DNA of 52,501 bases from an uncultured Porphyromonadaceae bacterium (GCA_947177635.1 CAMWVQ010000011.1:1-52501); one strand, 5' to 3'. Positions 8,145 through 17,023 are shown, counted from the stretch's first letter. Made by a program: numbers and translations. Notes: a model not told the origin generated them from the letters alone.

Positions 8145-8210
8145 AAAACCGCTTTGCGGCGCAGAGTCCGGATTAATCAGTTCCGGACTCTGCGCCGCAA
8201 AGCGGTTTTT
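8145..8210. terminator. very long perfect bidirectional terminator
   Basis: Inverted repeat with two 28-nt arms (8145-8172 and 8182-8209), perfectly complementary, 9-nt loop. The arms start AAAACCGC and end GCGGTTTT, so U tracts occur on both strands. It sits between the convergent Nudix gene and dnaJ. Confidence 0.9.
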
Positions 8211-8233
8211 ATCAATACGCTAACGCGAGCTTG

Positions 8234-9424
8234 TTATTCAAAGATGTGTTTCAGCTTGGAGAAGAGGCGATGGGTTGTCGAAGGATCGGGCTTTATGTTG
8301 GGCTCGTCACGCAGCGACTCGAACGCGGCCTTCTCTTTGTCGGAGAGTTTTTCGGGGATGTAAACCATCACGTTTACAAGCTCGTCGCCGGTGGCTCCTC
8401 CCTGGGGATTGGGCAGACCCTTGCCACGCAGGCGCAGCACCTTTCCGGGCTGTGTGCCGGCGGGGATGTTGAGCCGGGCACGTCCCGTGATGGTCGGGAC
8501 CTCCACCGAGCCGCCAAGCGCCGCGGTCACAACGTCGAGCATCAGATTGTATATAACATCATTGCCGTCGCGGATAAGCTCGGGATGCTTCACCTCCTCG
8601 ATTACAACAAGCAGGTCGCCGTTGATCCCGCCTCTTCGGGGTGCGTTGCCTTTTCCCTTGACGGTTAGGGTCATACCTTCGGAAACACCTGCGGGTATGT
8701 CGAATGAGACGAGTTCCTCTTTGCGCTGGATTCCCTCGCCGTTGCAATATGAACAGTTCTCCGAGATGACTTTCCCTTCACCTTCACACTGGGGACACAC
8801 TCCGACTGCCTCCTGGGCGCCGAACAGCCCGTGCACAATCTGGCTGACCGTGCCGGTGCCGTGGCATGTGGGGCAGGTGTTGAAAGCTGTGCCATCCTTT
8901 GCGCCGGTGCCGTTGCAATGCTCACACTTGACGTAGGTGGGAATCCTGAGAGTCTTGGAAACACCTTTGGAAATCTCCTCCAGTGTGAGCTTGACCTTGA
9001 TGCGGAGGTCGGAGCCTCGACGCTGAGGTTTCTGACGGCGACGTGAGGAACGTCCCCCGGTGGCCCCCCCGAAACCGCCTCCTCCGAACTCGAAGTGGCC
9101 TCCGAAGATGTCGCCGAACTGGGCGAATATATCCTCCATCGACATGCCGCCGCCATAATAGCCGCCTCCGCCGAAACCGCCTCCGCCGAAGCCCTGCGGC
9201 CCCATCGAGTGGCCGAACTGGTCATATTTCTGGCGCTTCTCATCATTGGAAAGCACCTCATACGCCTCGGCCGCCTCCTTGAACTTCTCCTCGGCGGCCT
9301 TGTCGCCCGGATTCTTGTCAGGGTGGTATTTGATAGCCAGCTTGCGGTAGGCTTTCTTTATCTCGTCGGCTGTGGCAGTCTTGGAGACGCCAAGCACTTC
9401 ATAGTAATCTCTCTTGTTTTCCAT
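8234..9424 (-). CDS. dnaJ: chaperone DnaJ
   Basis: A 396-residue type I Hsp40. Order: J domain (1-70, HPD at 34-36), a long Gly/Phe-rich stretch (about 77-130, including GGGFGG repeats and a Met/Asp-containing segment), and a zinc domain with four CxxCxGxG-type repeats (starting [32 protein letters not shown]). The substrate-binding beta domains follow, then the dimerisation tail. It stimulates DnaK ATPase and presents unfolded clients in the cytoplasm. It lies 11 bp downstream of grpE on the same strand, the usual Bacteroidetes order. No CIRCE-type or other heat-shock operator was recognised upstream. Confidence 0.97.
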   Translation of the reverse strand: MENKRDYYEVLGVSKTATADEIKKAYRKLAIKYHPDKNPGDKAAEEKFKEAAEAYEVLSNDEKRQKYDQFGHSMGPQGFGGGGFGGGGYYGGGMSMEDIFAQFGDIFGGHFEFGGGGFGGATGGRSSRRRQKPQRRGSDLRIKVKLTLEEISKGVSKTLRIPTYVKCEHCNGTGAKDGTAFNTCPTCHGTGTVSQIVHGLFGAQEAVGVCPQCEGEGKVISENCSYCNGEGIQRKEELVSFDIPAGVSEGMTLTVKGKGNAPRRGGINGDLLVVIEEVKHPELIRDGNDVIYNLMLDVVTAALGGSVEVPTITGRARLNIPAGTQPGKVLRLRGKGLPNPQGGATGDELVNVMVYIPEKLSDKEKAAFESLRDEPNIKPDPSTTHRLFSKLKHIFE

Positions 9425-9435
9425 ATCCCCGGGGC

Positions 9436-10077
9436 TTACTGGGCCACCACCACTTTGGCGTGGCGGAGAACCTTGTCGTTAAGTGTGTATCCTTTCTGGA
9501 CGGTGTCTTTGATTTTGCCGGCTGCCGTGTCGGCGTCGGCGGGAACCATCGCCACAGCTTCGTGGAAGTCGGGGTCGAAGTCGCCGCCGGTAGACTCCAT
9601 CGCCTTCACGCCATTGTCTCCGAGATATTTCACCAGTTTGTTGTAAATAAGGGTCATACCCTCTTTTACAGCTTCGGCGTCAGACGAATCCTTGATGGCG
9701 TCGAGTCCGCGCTCGAAGTCATCGACGATGGGGAGAAGCCCCTGGAGAGCCTTTTCAGATGCGTTCTTGATGAGTTCCGAACGTTCGCGCAATGTGCGTT
9801 TGCGGAAATTGTCGAATTCCGCCATCAGGAACATATACTCTTTTTTCTCCTTGGCGACCTCCTCCTCTTTGGCCTGGAGCAGACTGCGTAAAGATTCCAG
9901 TTCGGAAGCCTCCTCCGAGACCTCGGCCATTCCGTCTTCGTCGGGTTCGACATCCACAACCTCGGTGTCGGGATCCTCAAGATGGAGTTTCCCGTCATTG
10001 ATGGTGTTGTCAGGGGTGTCCTTGGCGGACACATTGTTATGCTGGTTGTCGTTGAAGTCTTTTGAATTACGTTTCAT
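9436..10077 (-). CDS. grpE: nucleotide exchange factor GrpE
   Basis: A 213-residue protein. The N-terminal 60 residues are acidic and probably disordered ([15 protein letters not shown]). A long coiled coil follows at about 60-115, then the conserved FDNFRKRT segment, and the C-terminal beta wing ending [17 protein letters not shown]. It releases ADP from DnaK and works with DnaJ, encoded directly downstream. The gap to ispE upstream is 73 bp and no clear -7 box was found in it, so grpE-dnaJ may be read partly from the ispE promoter or from a non-consensus (heat-shock) promoter. Confidence 0.97.
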   Translation of the reverse strand: MKRNSKDFNDNQHNNVSAKDTPDNTINDGKLHLEDPDTEVVDVEPDEDGMAEVSEEASELESLRSLLQAKEEEVAKEKKEYMFLMAEFDNFRKRTLRERSELIKNASEKALQGLLPIVDDFERGLDAIKDSSDAEAVKEGMTLIYNKLVKYLGDNGVKAMESTGGDFDPDFHEAVAMVPADADTAAGKIKDTVQKGYTLNDKVLRHAKVVVAQ

Positions 10078-10150
10078 ATATTATATATGTATTGTCGTTT
10101 TCCTTGTTTACAGCAAAAACTTTGCCAAAATGGCGCCGGCGGCATTGCCG

Positions 10151-10978
10151 TCAGGTCAATTCTTTAAGAAGATAACAACAATCATCCCCGAAGGGTTTAA
10201 CCTCAGGGAGTTCCGGTTGGCCCTGGAAAAAACCGAACACCGCCGAGCCGCTTCCTGACATCGAGGCGTAGACCGCCCCCGCGTCTATCAGCTGCTGTTT
10301 TATCTCGGCGATGCGAGGATGACGTCTGAAAACCGACTCCTCGAAATCGTTGACCAGTCTTCCCTGCCATTGGTCGAGTGGAAGCTTCAGAATCTCGAGT
10401 AACGGGGTGTCCGGGAGTTTGGGTGTCAGCCCGGCATATGCCTCGCGGGTGGGGACTGACACCTCCGGCTTGACAATCACAATCCACAGCCCCGCAGGGA
10501 GCGGCAGGTCTATCGGACACATGTCGGTGCCGGTGCCGGTGCAGAACATCGGGCGGTCATAAATGAAAAACGGGCAGTCGGCCCCGATTTCAGCCGCCAT
10601 TTTCGCCAGACTGTCGTCTGAGGCACCCAAATCGAACATCTCGTTGAGGGCAACCAGCGTGTATGCCGCGTCGGCCGATCCCCCGCCAAGTCCGGCCCCG
10701 TCGGGGGTCTGCTTGTCGAGGTACATCGCCACCGGAGGAATGTCGAAATCCCGTCTCATCCTGAGCAGGGCCTTGTAGACAAGGTTTTTCTCCATCGGGC
10801 AGTCTACCTTCCGGCCCGAACAGCTAAGCGAGTCTTTGCCATCTTTGGCTTCCACGATTTCGAGAATGTCGTGAGATGGCACCGGCAGCATCACTGTCTC
10901 CAGGTTGTGATAACCGTCGGGCCTTTTTGAAATCACATTCAACCCAAGATTTATTTTGGCGTCGGGGAATTTTAGCAT
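10151..10978 (-). CDS. ispE: 4-diphosphocytidyl-2-C-methyl-D-erythritol kinase
   Basis: A 275-residue GHMP kinase. The N terminus is AKINLGLNV with RPDGYHN, the substrate-binding region of IspE. The ATP-binding glycine motif is GAGLGGGSADAA, and the third GHMP motif is SMSGSGSAVFG near the C terminus. It phosphorylates CDP-methylerythritol at the 2-hydroxyl in the MEP isoprenoid pathway. Length fits the family. The start is supported by a promoter at 11051-11083 with a leader of about 68 nt. It is upstream of grpE and dnaJ on the same strand. Confidence 0.95.
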   Translation of the reverse strand: MLKFPDAKINLGLNVISKRPDGYHNLETVMLPVPSHDILEIVEAKDGKDSLSCSGRKVDCPMEKNLVYKALLRMRRDFDIPPVAMYLDKQTPDGAGLGGGSADAAYTLVALNEMFDLGASDDSLAKMAAEIGADCPFFIYDRPMFCTGTGTDMCPIDLPLPAGLWIVIVKPEVSVPTREAYAGLTPKLPDTPLLEILKLPLDQWQGRLVNDFEESVFRRHPRIAEIKQQLIDAGAVYASMSGSGSAVFGFFQGQPELPEVKPFGDDCCYLLKELT

Positions 10979-11050
10979 CCTGCTGGTTTTTAGTTTGTTG
11001 AATCGGGACGTCAGGCGCGGTTAGCTCCCGACGCCCTCCATTTCGAGATG

Positions 11051-11083
11051 CAAAGTTAGGAAGAATAAGATGGAATCTGCAAC
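11051..11083 (-). promoter_or_regulatory. promoter for ispE
   Basis: Minus-strand -7 box TAACTTTG (11051-11058) with GTTG at 11080-11083, 21 bp upstream. On the plus strand TTATTTTG at 11092-11099 is a one-mismatch -7 candidate for the divergent DUF6249 gene, with a start about 100 nt before its ATG. Confidence 0.6.
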
Positions 11084-11201
11084 TTTTTTCATTATTTTGC
11101 AACCTCTCGGCCTCTTTTGTAGTCTAACACAATGAAAGCCCCTCACAGAGGGCCGGCAATTAAGGTTGCCGAATGATTGTAAACGTAAATTATCGTCCAT
11201 T

Positions 11202-12227
11202 ATGAAAAAGATATCCGCTCTCATCCTCGCCGTTGCGCTGGCCTTCTCATCCGGTTACGCGCAAACTCCGAAAAACTCTGCCGACACAGTCACGGTGCCT
11301 GGCGTCGTGAACATTGAAGTAACAGACTCTGTTGCTGCGGCCGACCCCATCTCAGACGCTGACTATCTCGATGACAGTGAGCCGGTGGAAGCACCCTCGG
11401 TCAGCGTCAAAGATGGCAAATGGTCGCTCACATACGACAAGTCAGACTACATAATCTCCGACCTTGTGGCTGATGCCCGTTTTGCCGAACGTTTCCGCGA
11501 CATGGATGATTTAGATGCAGAGTCTCTTATCCTCAAAGACAATATGGGAATGGCCACAGCCATCATCGCCATCATATTCGGTGTCCCCTGCCTGACAATC
11601 ATCGTGGGCCTGATTGTAATCCTCACATTTGCCTTGAAACGTAATCGCGGGCGCAATGAGTTGATAAACAATGCTATCGACCGTGGTTATCAACTCCCCG
11701 ACGCATTCTATGTAGGGCAGAAAAACAACACGGCAACGGGTGCGCCGACCCGCGACTCGCGTAAATTCTACTCAGCCACCACTCTCATCGCGACAGGCCT
11801 CTCCTTGGTAATATTCGCCCTTTACGCCGATGCGTCCTTCTTTGTGCTCGCCGGAGGGATACCGCTCCTTATCGGAGTAGGGCAGCTGATAGGATATTTC
11901 TGCGTTCCCACTTCCCCCAGCCAGCCCAAGAATCCCCCCTATGGCGGAGGTCAGCCATTCTATGGCCACTACCAGAATCCCCGTCCCTGGCAACCTGCTC
12001 CCGGTCAGTGCCAGGCTCCCCGCCCGCAACCCTACACATCCTCACCGGAGGGCGCGCCCCAGTGCCCTCCGATGGCCGACGGCCAGGCTCCGGCTTCCCA
12101 GCCGATGCCTGCCCAGGAGGCGTCAGCATACCAGCCTGCGCCACAGGACGCGTCCCAGGTTTATCCTTCCGCTCCTCAGCCAACACAGGCGTCTTCCCAG
12201 ACCCCTCCTCCCTACAATCCCTCCTGA
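11202..12227 (+). CDS. DUF6249-type membrane protein with long Pro/Gln-rich tail
   Basis: 341 residues from the ATG at 11202, chosen because it begins a clean signal peptide (MKKISALILAVALAFSSGYAQ). Residues about 20-100 form an acidic extracytoplasmic region. Helix 1 lies at about 115-145, followed by a basic loop (KRNRGRNELINNAIDRGYQLP), and two further hydrophobic segments at about 190-240. The last 100 residues are low complexity, rich in Pro, Gln, Ala and Tyr. The helix-basic loop-helix core is what I associate with DUF6249 proteins found beside ECF sigma genes in Bacteroidetes. First of three plus-strand genes with a sigma factor and a small membrane protein. Function unknown; a regulatory or envelope-sensing role is inference from context. 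Confidence 0.7.
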   Translation: MKKISALILAVALAFSSGYAQTPKNSADTVTVPGVVNIEVTDSVAAADPISDADYLDDSEPVEAPSVSVKDGKWSLTYDKSDYIISDLVADARFAERFRDMDDLDAESLILKDNMGMATAIIAIIFGVPCLTIIVGLIVILTFALKRNRGRNELINNAIDRGYQLPDAFYVGQKNNTATGAPTRDSRKFYSATTLIATGLSLVIFALYADASFFVLAGGIPLLIGVGQLIGYFCVPTSPSQPKNPPYGGGQPFYGHYQNPRPWQPAPGQCQAPRPQPYTSSPEGAPQCPPMADGQAPASQPMPAQEASAYQPAPQDASQVYPSAPQPTQASSQTPPPYNPS

Positions 12228-12278
12228 GACATTCCTCACAGCATACATCAATATTAAACATAAGTTTCCGTAACCCTG

Positions 12279-12821
12279 ATGGCAAACCGCCGACTTGAAG
12301 AAATCAAGCTCCTGGCCCTCTGTATGGCTTCCGACAACCGCGACGCGTTCTCGCGGCTGGTCGAAATCCATCAGCAGGGTCTGAGGCGGTTTCTCCTCAA
12401 CCTGACCAACGGAAACGAGGCGCTGACCGACGACCTCGCCCAGGAGACGTTCCTCAAGGCGTGGCTTGCCGTCCGCTCCTTCCACGGGCTTTCAGGGTTC
12501 AAGACCTGGCTATACCGCATCGCCATCAACGAATTCTCAACCTACCGCCGTCAGGCTGCCCGATATGACTGCGTCGGAATGGACGCCGGCGATCTCGTCA
12601 TAGAGGACTCCTCCTCCTCAGCCTCCACGGCTGATGCCCGGATGGATGTCGAGGCAGTGATGCGCCATCTTCCCGAGAAGGAGCGGCTGGTGACACTCCT
12701 GTTCTATATGGAAGGGCTGTCGGTAAAGGATATCATAAAGGTCACCGGGATGCCCGACGGTACAATAAAATCCCATCTCAGCCGTGCCAGAGGTCACCTT
12801 TCAAAACTTCTGACACGATGA
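12279..12821 (+). CDS. ECF-type RNA polymerase sigma factor
   Basis: A 180-residue sigma-70 family protein. Region 2 spans about 25-95, with DLAQETFLKAW (core binding) and GFKTWLYRIAINEF (promoter melting). A Ser-rich acidic linker lies at about 108-122. Region 4 (about 125-178) contains GLSVKDIIKVTGMPDGTIKSHLSRAR, a helix-turn-helix for -35 recognition. No extra domains. It sits between the DUF6249 gene (51 bp upstream) and a small two-helix membrane protein (46 bp downstream), which probably modulate it. No autoregulated promoter could be recognised, since ECF promoters differ from the housekeeping consensus. Confidence 0.92.
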   Translation: MANRRLEEIKLLALCMASDNRDAFSRLVEIHQQGLRRFLLNLTNGNEALTDDLAQETFLKAWLAVRSFHGLSGFKTWLYRIAINEFSTYRRQAARYDCVGMDAGDLVIEDSSSSASTADARMDVEAVMRHLPEKERLVTLLFYMEGLSVKDIIKVTGMPDGTIKSHLSRARGHLSKLLTR

Positions 12822-12867
12822 ATATGTTTCTCAATAGCCGCCAATAACCCTCTCAATCCAATGTTAT

Positions 12868-13233
12868 ATGACAATGAAACCAGAACATAATACACTGAAC
12901 AACACTGGCCGCCGCGACATCGACGCCGAAATCACGGCTCTGCTTGACAAGGAGATGCCACAGGCCAATGACAATCCTTGGTTCACGCCAAGGGTGATGA
13001 ACCGCCTTCCCGAGCAGTCGCGCTGGGGACGTATCTCGCTGTGGCAATGGGTATGCTACATACTTGGAGTCGCCGCCCTTATTGCCGCCGCCGTCATTTC
13101 GGGCAAATGGTTCATTCATTCCGAGTTGTCGTTGGTCACATTGATGACAGTCGCATTCACCAGCCTTATGGCGGTGACCTGCGCCGCCGTCATGATGGTC
13201 CCCTCCTTTGTCCGCATCCTGCGCGAACCCTGA
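12868..13233 (+). CDS. small two-helix membrane protein, possible anti-sigma partner
   Basis: 121 residues. A soluble N-terminal part (1-62) contains the segment ITALLDKEMPQANDNPWFTPRVMNRLP. Two membrane helices follow at about 65-85 and 90-112, with a short basic C terminus. The segment before the helices resembles the short cytoplasmic portion of Bacteroidetes anti-sigma or DUF-type proteins paired with ECF genes, but no zinc-binding anti-sigma (ZAS) HxxxCxxC motif is present. Position directly after the sigma gene argues for a role in controlling it. ATG codons at 12868 and 12874 are both possible starts. Not assigned to a named family. Confidence 0.65.
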   Translation: MTMKPEHNTLNNTGRRDIDAEITALLDKEMPQANDNPWFTPRVMNRLPEQSRWGRISLWQWVCYILGVAALIAAAVISGKWFIHSELSLVTLMTVAFTSLMAVTCAAVMMVPSFVRILREP

Positions 13234-13250
13234 CATTCCTCCCGTCAGGG
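13228..13250 (+). other. hairpin at the stop codon of the sigma-factor operon
   Basis: CCCTGAC (13228-13234) / GTCAGGG (13244-13250), overlapping the TGA stop. It is followed by A's, not T's, so it is more likely an mRNA 3'-end stabiliser or weak attenuator than a classical terminator. Confidence 0.35.
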
Positions 13251-13281
13251 AAAAAGGGATGGCTAAATTCAGGGGATTGGA

Positions 13282-13313
13282 TTTGGCCATAAGTGGGGGA
13301 ATTTGTAATTTTG
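13282..13313 (+). promoter_or_regulatory. promoter for the hydrolase - Mur ligase - Ddl cluster
   Basis: TTTG (13282-13285), 20 bp, TAATTTTG (13306-13313): a full consensus match. Predicted start about 13318. Confidence 0.72.
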
Positions 13314-13348
13314 CGTTGTGAAAGCGCGAGATTTAAAGCGCTTACGGA

Positions 13349-14131
13349 ATGCAAGAAAAAATAATGGAAAAGGAGATAGAGCTGGAGGGGCTGAAGGTCA
13401 GGATGGAAGTGACAGGCCAGGGCCGTCCGCTGATTCTGATGCACGGCTGGGGCTGCGACCATACAACTGTCAGGTCGATTGCTGCCACCGCTGCCCAGAC
13501 CCATACCGTCTACAATATAGATTTCCCCGGTTTCGGCGGCTCCGAGGAGCCTGCCGAGGTCTGGGGTGTCGAGCGTTATACCCGTATGGTCGAGGAACTC
13601 GCCAGGAAAGAGGGGCTGGAACGCCCCGTGCTGGTTGGCCACTCATTCGGGGGGCGTGTGTCGATACTTTACGCGTCGCGCAACGATGTCGACAAGGTGG
13701 TGCTGGTCGATGCGGCCGGCATAAAACCCCGACGCTCCCTTAAATATTACCTCAAGGTTTATTCTTTCAAGGCCGGGAAACGATTCTGGGAAATTCTTCT
13801 CGGAAAGGATAAGGCTCAGGAGCGTGTCGACCGAATGAGGGCAAAACGCGGTTCGAGCGACTATGCGGGTGCTTCCCCTATGATGCGCCGCATCCTGTCG
13901 AAGGTGGTGAATGAAGACCTTACCGACCGCCTGCCGCTGATTTCCGTCCCAACATTGTTGATATGGGGAGAGAACGACACTGCGACTCCTTTGGCCGACG
14001 CAAAGAAAATGTCGCGTCTGATTCCAGATGCTGGCCTTGTGAGCTTCCCCGGATGCGGCCATTATAGCTTCCTCGACAACCCCGTGCAGTTCCGGGCTGT
14101 CCTCTCCTCTTTCCTGAAAAGCAAATCCTGA
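13349..14131 (+). CDS. alpha/beta-fold hydrolase
   Basis: A 260-residue cytoplasmic alpha/beta hydrolase. The oxyanion region is LMHGWGCD, the nucleophile elbow GHSFGGR, the acid is the Asp in WGENDTATP, and the catalytic His is in GCGHYSFLDNP, so the triad is complete. A basic cap region (about 125-190: KAGKRFWE, MRAKRGSSDY) may hold the substrate. No signal peptide. It is first in a cluster with a membrane-anchored Mur ligase and a D-Ala-D-Ala ligase homologue; I recall a similar three-gene combination in Clostridia. An esterase, thioesterase or amidase acting on the product of that pathway is inference. ATG 13364 is an equally possible start. Confidence 0.85.
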   Translation: MQEKIMEKEIELEGLKVRMEVTGQGRPLILMHGWGCDHTTVRSIAATAAQTHTVYNIDFPGFGGSEEPAEVWGVERYTRMVEELARKEGLERPVLVGHSFGGRVSILYASRNDVDKVVLVDAAGIKPRRSLKYYLKVYSFKAGKRFWEILLGKDKAQERVDRMRAKRGSSDYAGASPMMRRILSKVVNEDLTDRLPLISVPTLLIWGENDTATPLADAKKMSRLIPDAGLVSFPGCGHYSFLDNPVQFRAVLSSFLKSKS

Positions 14132-14169
14132 CCTTCCCGGTAGGGCAGACATATTCCCAATAACAAGAA

Positions 14170-15759
14170 ATGGCAACCGTTACACTGATACTTCTTATCG
14201 TGATTCTTGTGGCCGCCGCGGCAGACATGTATTTCGTCTACTCGCGCGACCTGATGATGCTCCAGCAGAACTCATACCGCAACGAGCGTTATCTCCGCTG
14301 GTTCAGCCAGGCTAAGGAAAGCACCTCGACAGGGCGCCTGTTCCCGATGATAGCGTTCTTCCTGATGATGCTCGGGCGTGTTCCTGAGATTCTGGTTTAT
14401 CCGGTAGTCATCCTGATACTGGTCTGGCAGGCAATCTCGCTGGCCACCCGCAAATACAAGAAGCCGTTGGTCAGGACGCCCCGAGTGAACCGTATATTCA
14501 TAGCCATGGTGTTCATGTCGTTGGCCTTGGTCAACCTCGGGTGGCTGTTTGCAGGATTGAAGGGTTTCGCGGCCATCATGACAGCGCTGTTATGGGTGTC
14601 CCCGTTGATTCTTCTCGGGGCGAATGTGATTCTCAGACCTGTCGAGAAGGGCATCAACAAGAAATATTATGACGAAGCCGCGTCGATTCTCGCATCGATG
14701 CCAGACCTCAAGGTAATCGGTATCACCGGCAGCTACGGAAAGACCTCCACAAAACATTACCTCCACCGAATCCTCTCGGAGCATTTCTCCACAACTATGA
14801 CTCCGGGGAGCTTCAACACCACACTCGGTGTCATCCGTACAGTCCGCGAGTATCTGAAACCCTATGATGAGGTGTTCATCGTGGAGATGGGGGCCAAACA
14901 GCCCGGCGACATCAAGGAGATTGCCGACCTGGTTAATCCCGACGCGGCGATAATCACCGCTGTCGGCGAGCAGCATCTTGAGACATTCAAGACAGTAGAG
15001 AATGTCCAGAAAACCAAATTCGAGCTTGTCGACGCTCTTCCCGCCGACGGTTTCGCTGTGCTCAACAATGATTTCGAGTATGTCGCGAACCGCAAGGTAG
15101 GCAATGTGAAGGCATTCAGATATGCCGTATCCAACCCCAAGAATGCCGATTTCCGCGCAGAGGATATCCGTTACACCTCGCGAGGGACAACCTTCACCAT
15201 CGTTGGCGGAGATTTGAAAGACCCCCTCGAACTGCATACGGCCCTGGTAGGGGAGTGTAACGTTTCCAATCTCCTCGGAGCTGTCATCGTCGCCTTGAAG
15301 CTCGGAGTGCCTGTGGAGAAAATCAGGTATGCCGTCTCCCAGATCGAACAGGTCGAGCACCGTCTGAGCGTGAAACGCATCCCCGGAGGCCTGACAATAA
15401 TCGATGATGCCTTCAACTCCAACCCCTCCGGCTCCAGGATGGCAGTGGAGGTGCTGGGAATGATGAAGGATGAGGGGAAGCGCATAATCATCACTCCCGG
15501 GATGATTGAGCTTGGCGACCGCCAGGTGGACGCCAACCGCGAATTTGGCCGCCATATCGCCGCCAACGCCGATGTGGCCATCATCGTGGGGCATTACAAC
15601 CGTGACGCAATCCTGGAAGGGATAGCCGACGGCAAGATGGATGACAAGAATGTCTACGCGGTCGACAGTTTCGCCCAGGCACAGCAGCAGCTCCATAAAA
15701 TCGCACGTCCGGGAGACGTCGTCCTCTATGAGAACGACCTCCCCGACACATTCAAATAA
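14170..15759 (+). CDS. membrane-anchored Mur ligase family protein (MurF-like, no MurF N domain)
   Basis: 529 residues. Residues 1-160 are a membrane domain with about five hydrophobic helices (roughly 3-22, 58-75, 77-95, 108-130, 134-155). A Mur ligase core follows: ATP-binding GITGSYGKTSTK (184-195), a FIVEMGAKQPGDI segment, an EQHLETF segment, and the C-terminal domain with DDAFNSNPSG. The protein ends VVLYENDLPDTFK. Canonical MurF (about 450 residues) begins instead with a soluble UDP-MurNAc-tripeptide-binding domain, absent here. The enzyme should join an amino acid or dipeptide to a carboxylate at the inner face of the membrane using ATP, but the acceptor may be membrane-bound. It is 38 bp after the hydrolase and 26 bp before the Ddl homologue. 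Confidence 0.85.
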   Translation: MATVTLILLIVILVAAAADMYFVYSRDLMMLQQNSYRNERYLRWFSQAKESTSTGRLFPMIAFFLMMLGRVPEILVYPVVILILVWQAISLATRKYKKPLVRTPRVNRIFIAMVFMSLALVNLGWLFAGLKGFAAIMTALLWVSPLILLGANVILRPVEKGINKKYYDEAASILASMPDLKVIGITGSYGKTSTKHYLHRILSEHFSTTMTPGSFNTTLGVIRTVREYLKPYDEVFIVEMGAKQPGDIKEIADLVNPDAAIITAVGEQHLETFKTVENVQKTKFELVDALPADGFAVLNNDFEYVANRKVGNVKAFRYAVSNPKNADFRAEDIRYTSRGTTFTIVGGDLKDPLELHTALVGECNVSNLLGAVIVALKLGVPVEKIRYAVSQIEQVEHRLSVKRIPGGLTIIDDAFNSNPSGSRMAVEVLGMMKDEGKRIIITPGMIELGDRQVDANREFGRHIAANADVAIIVGHYNRDAILEGIADGKMDDKNVYAVDSFAQAQQQLHKIARPGDVVLYENDLPDTFK

Positions 15760-15785
15760 GCAATCAAATACCCCGTAATATAGAT

Positions 15786-16985
15786 ATGAAAACCAATATC
15801 GGTGTTTTCTTCGGCGGACGTTCCACCGAACATGAGATTTCGGTGATTTCCGCCAACCAGGCTATCAACGCCATCGACAAGTCGAAATATGATGTGACCC
15901 CCGTATATGTCTCCAAGGAGGGACGCTGGTTTACCGGCGACGCCCTGCTGAACCTGCGCAACTACCGCGACATGAAGGCTATCGAGAAGATGGCCGAGGA
16001 GGTGTACATGCGTCCGGTTCACGGTGACTTCAACCTTTATTACCAGAAGCCCAAGGGGATGTTCGGCAAGAAGGATGTCGCCGCCCGGCTTGATGTGGTG
16101 ATTCCTGTCTTCCACGGCGCCAATGGTGAGGACGGTACTTTCCAGGGAATCCTCCAGGCTATAGACATACCTTTTGCCGGATGTGACACCCTCTCGTCGG
16201 CCAACGGTATGGATAAAATCACGATGAAGATGATTCTTCGCGAGAATGACATCCCGGTGGTTGACTATGTGTGGTTCACCGACCGCCAGTGGTTCACCGA
16301 CCGCGACAACCTCGTGAAGCGTATCGAGGAGAAAATCGGTTATCCGGTGATTGTAAAGCCCGCCAACCTCGGCTCTTCAATCGGTATCGGCTGCGCCCAC
16401 AGCCGCGAGGAGCTGTTCGAGAAGGTGGATGACGCCGGCCGTTATGCTTCGCGCATCATCGTGGAGCATATGGTCGAGGAGCTTCAGGAAATCAACTGCT
16501 CGATTCTCGGTGATTGCGACGACTACCAGGCGTCGGTGCTCGAAGAGCCGATAAAGACAAAGGAAATCCTTTCATACACCGACAAGTACATGGGTGGTTC
16601 GAAAGGCACCGAGGGGATGCAGGCTTCCCAGAAGAAGATTCCCGCCGATTTGCCGGAGGATATGACCAAGGAAATCCAGCGGCTGGCAGGTGAGACATTC
16701 CGCGTGCTGTCTTGCCACGGAGTTTCTCGTGTGGATGTGATTGTAGACCGTTCCACCGGGAAGATATATGTCAACGAAATCAACACCATTCCCGGTTCGC
16801 TTTCGTTCTATCTCTGGGAGGCTACCGGTGTGTCGTTCCCCGCGCTGATGGATCGCCTGGTGTCGCTCGCTGTGAAGCGCAAGACCCGTGAGGGGCAGAA
16901 GACCACCTCCTTCTCTCAGAACATATTTGCCCTCGGAGGCGGCACTAAGGGTGGTGTGAAGGGCGCGAAAGGTGTGAAAGCCTGA
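15786..16985 (+). CDS. D-alanine--D-alanine ligase family protein (ATP-grasp)
   Basis: 399 residues, longer than typical Ddl (310-350). The N-terminal GGRSTEHEISVISA (10-23) and a FHGANGEDGTFQG segment define the D-Ala site. The ATP-grasp part has YPVIVKPANLGSSIGI, and the metal site lies in the VNEINTIPGS segment. The omega-loop region has SYTDKY, keeping the Lys-Tyr pair of D-Ala-D-Ala ligases rather than the VanA-type change. After NTIPG it reads SLSFYLWEATG, unlike housekeeping Ddl. The C-terminal 25 residues are Gly/Lys rich. Being next to a Mur ligase, it probably supplies the dipeptide. It may be the only Ddl in the genome or a paralogue; the window cannot tell. Confidence 0.87.
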   Translation: MKTNIGVFFGGRSTEHEISVISANQAINAIDKSKYDVTPVYVSKEGRWFTGDALLNLRNYRDMKAIEKMAEEVYMRPVHGDFNLYYQKPKGMFGKKDVAARLDVVIPVFHGANGEDGTFQGILQAIDIPFAGCDTLSSANGMDKITMKMILRENDIPVVDYVWFTDRQWFTDRDNLVKRIEEKIGYPVIVKPANLGSSIGIGCAHSREELFEKVDDAGRYASRIIVEHMVEELQEINCSILGDCDDYQASVLEEPIKTKEILSYTDKYMGGSKGTEGMQASQKKIPADLPEDMTKEIQRLAGETFRVLSCHGVSRVDVIVDRSTGKIYVNEINTIPGSLSFYLWEATGVSFPALMDRLVSLAVKRKTREGQKTTSFSQNIFALGGGTKGGVKGAKGVKA

Positions 16986-17023
16986 CAAGCTCCGGTTATT
17001 CATTATTTCTTGATTTCTTGCCG

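Noticed and set aside
14590-15696. 368-codon antisense frame over the Mur ligase
   Set aside because: Shadow of a strongly supported gene with all ligase motifs; the antisense peptide has no family features.
15786-16985. Vancomycin-resistance-type D-Ala-D-Lac ligase
   Set aside because: The omega loop keeps the Lys-Tyr pair of D-Ala-D-Ala ligases, and no VanH or VanX homologue is adjacent.
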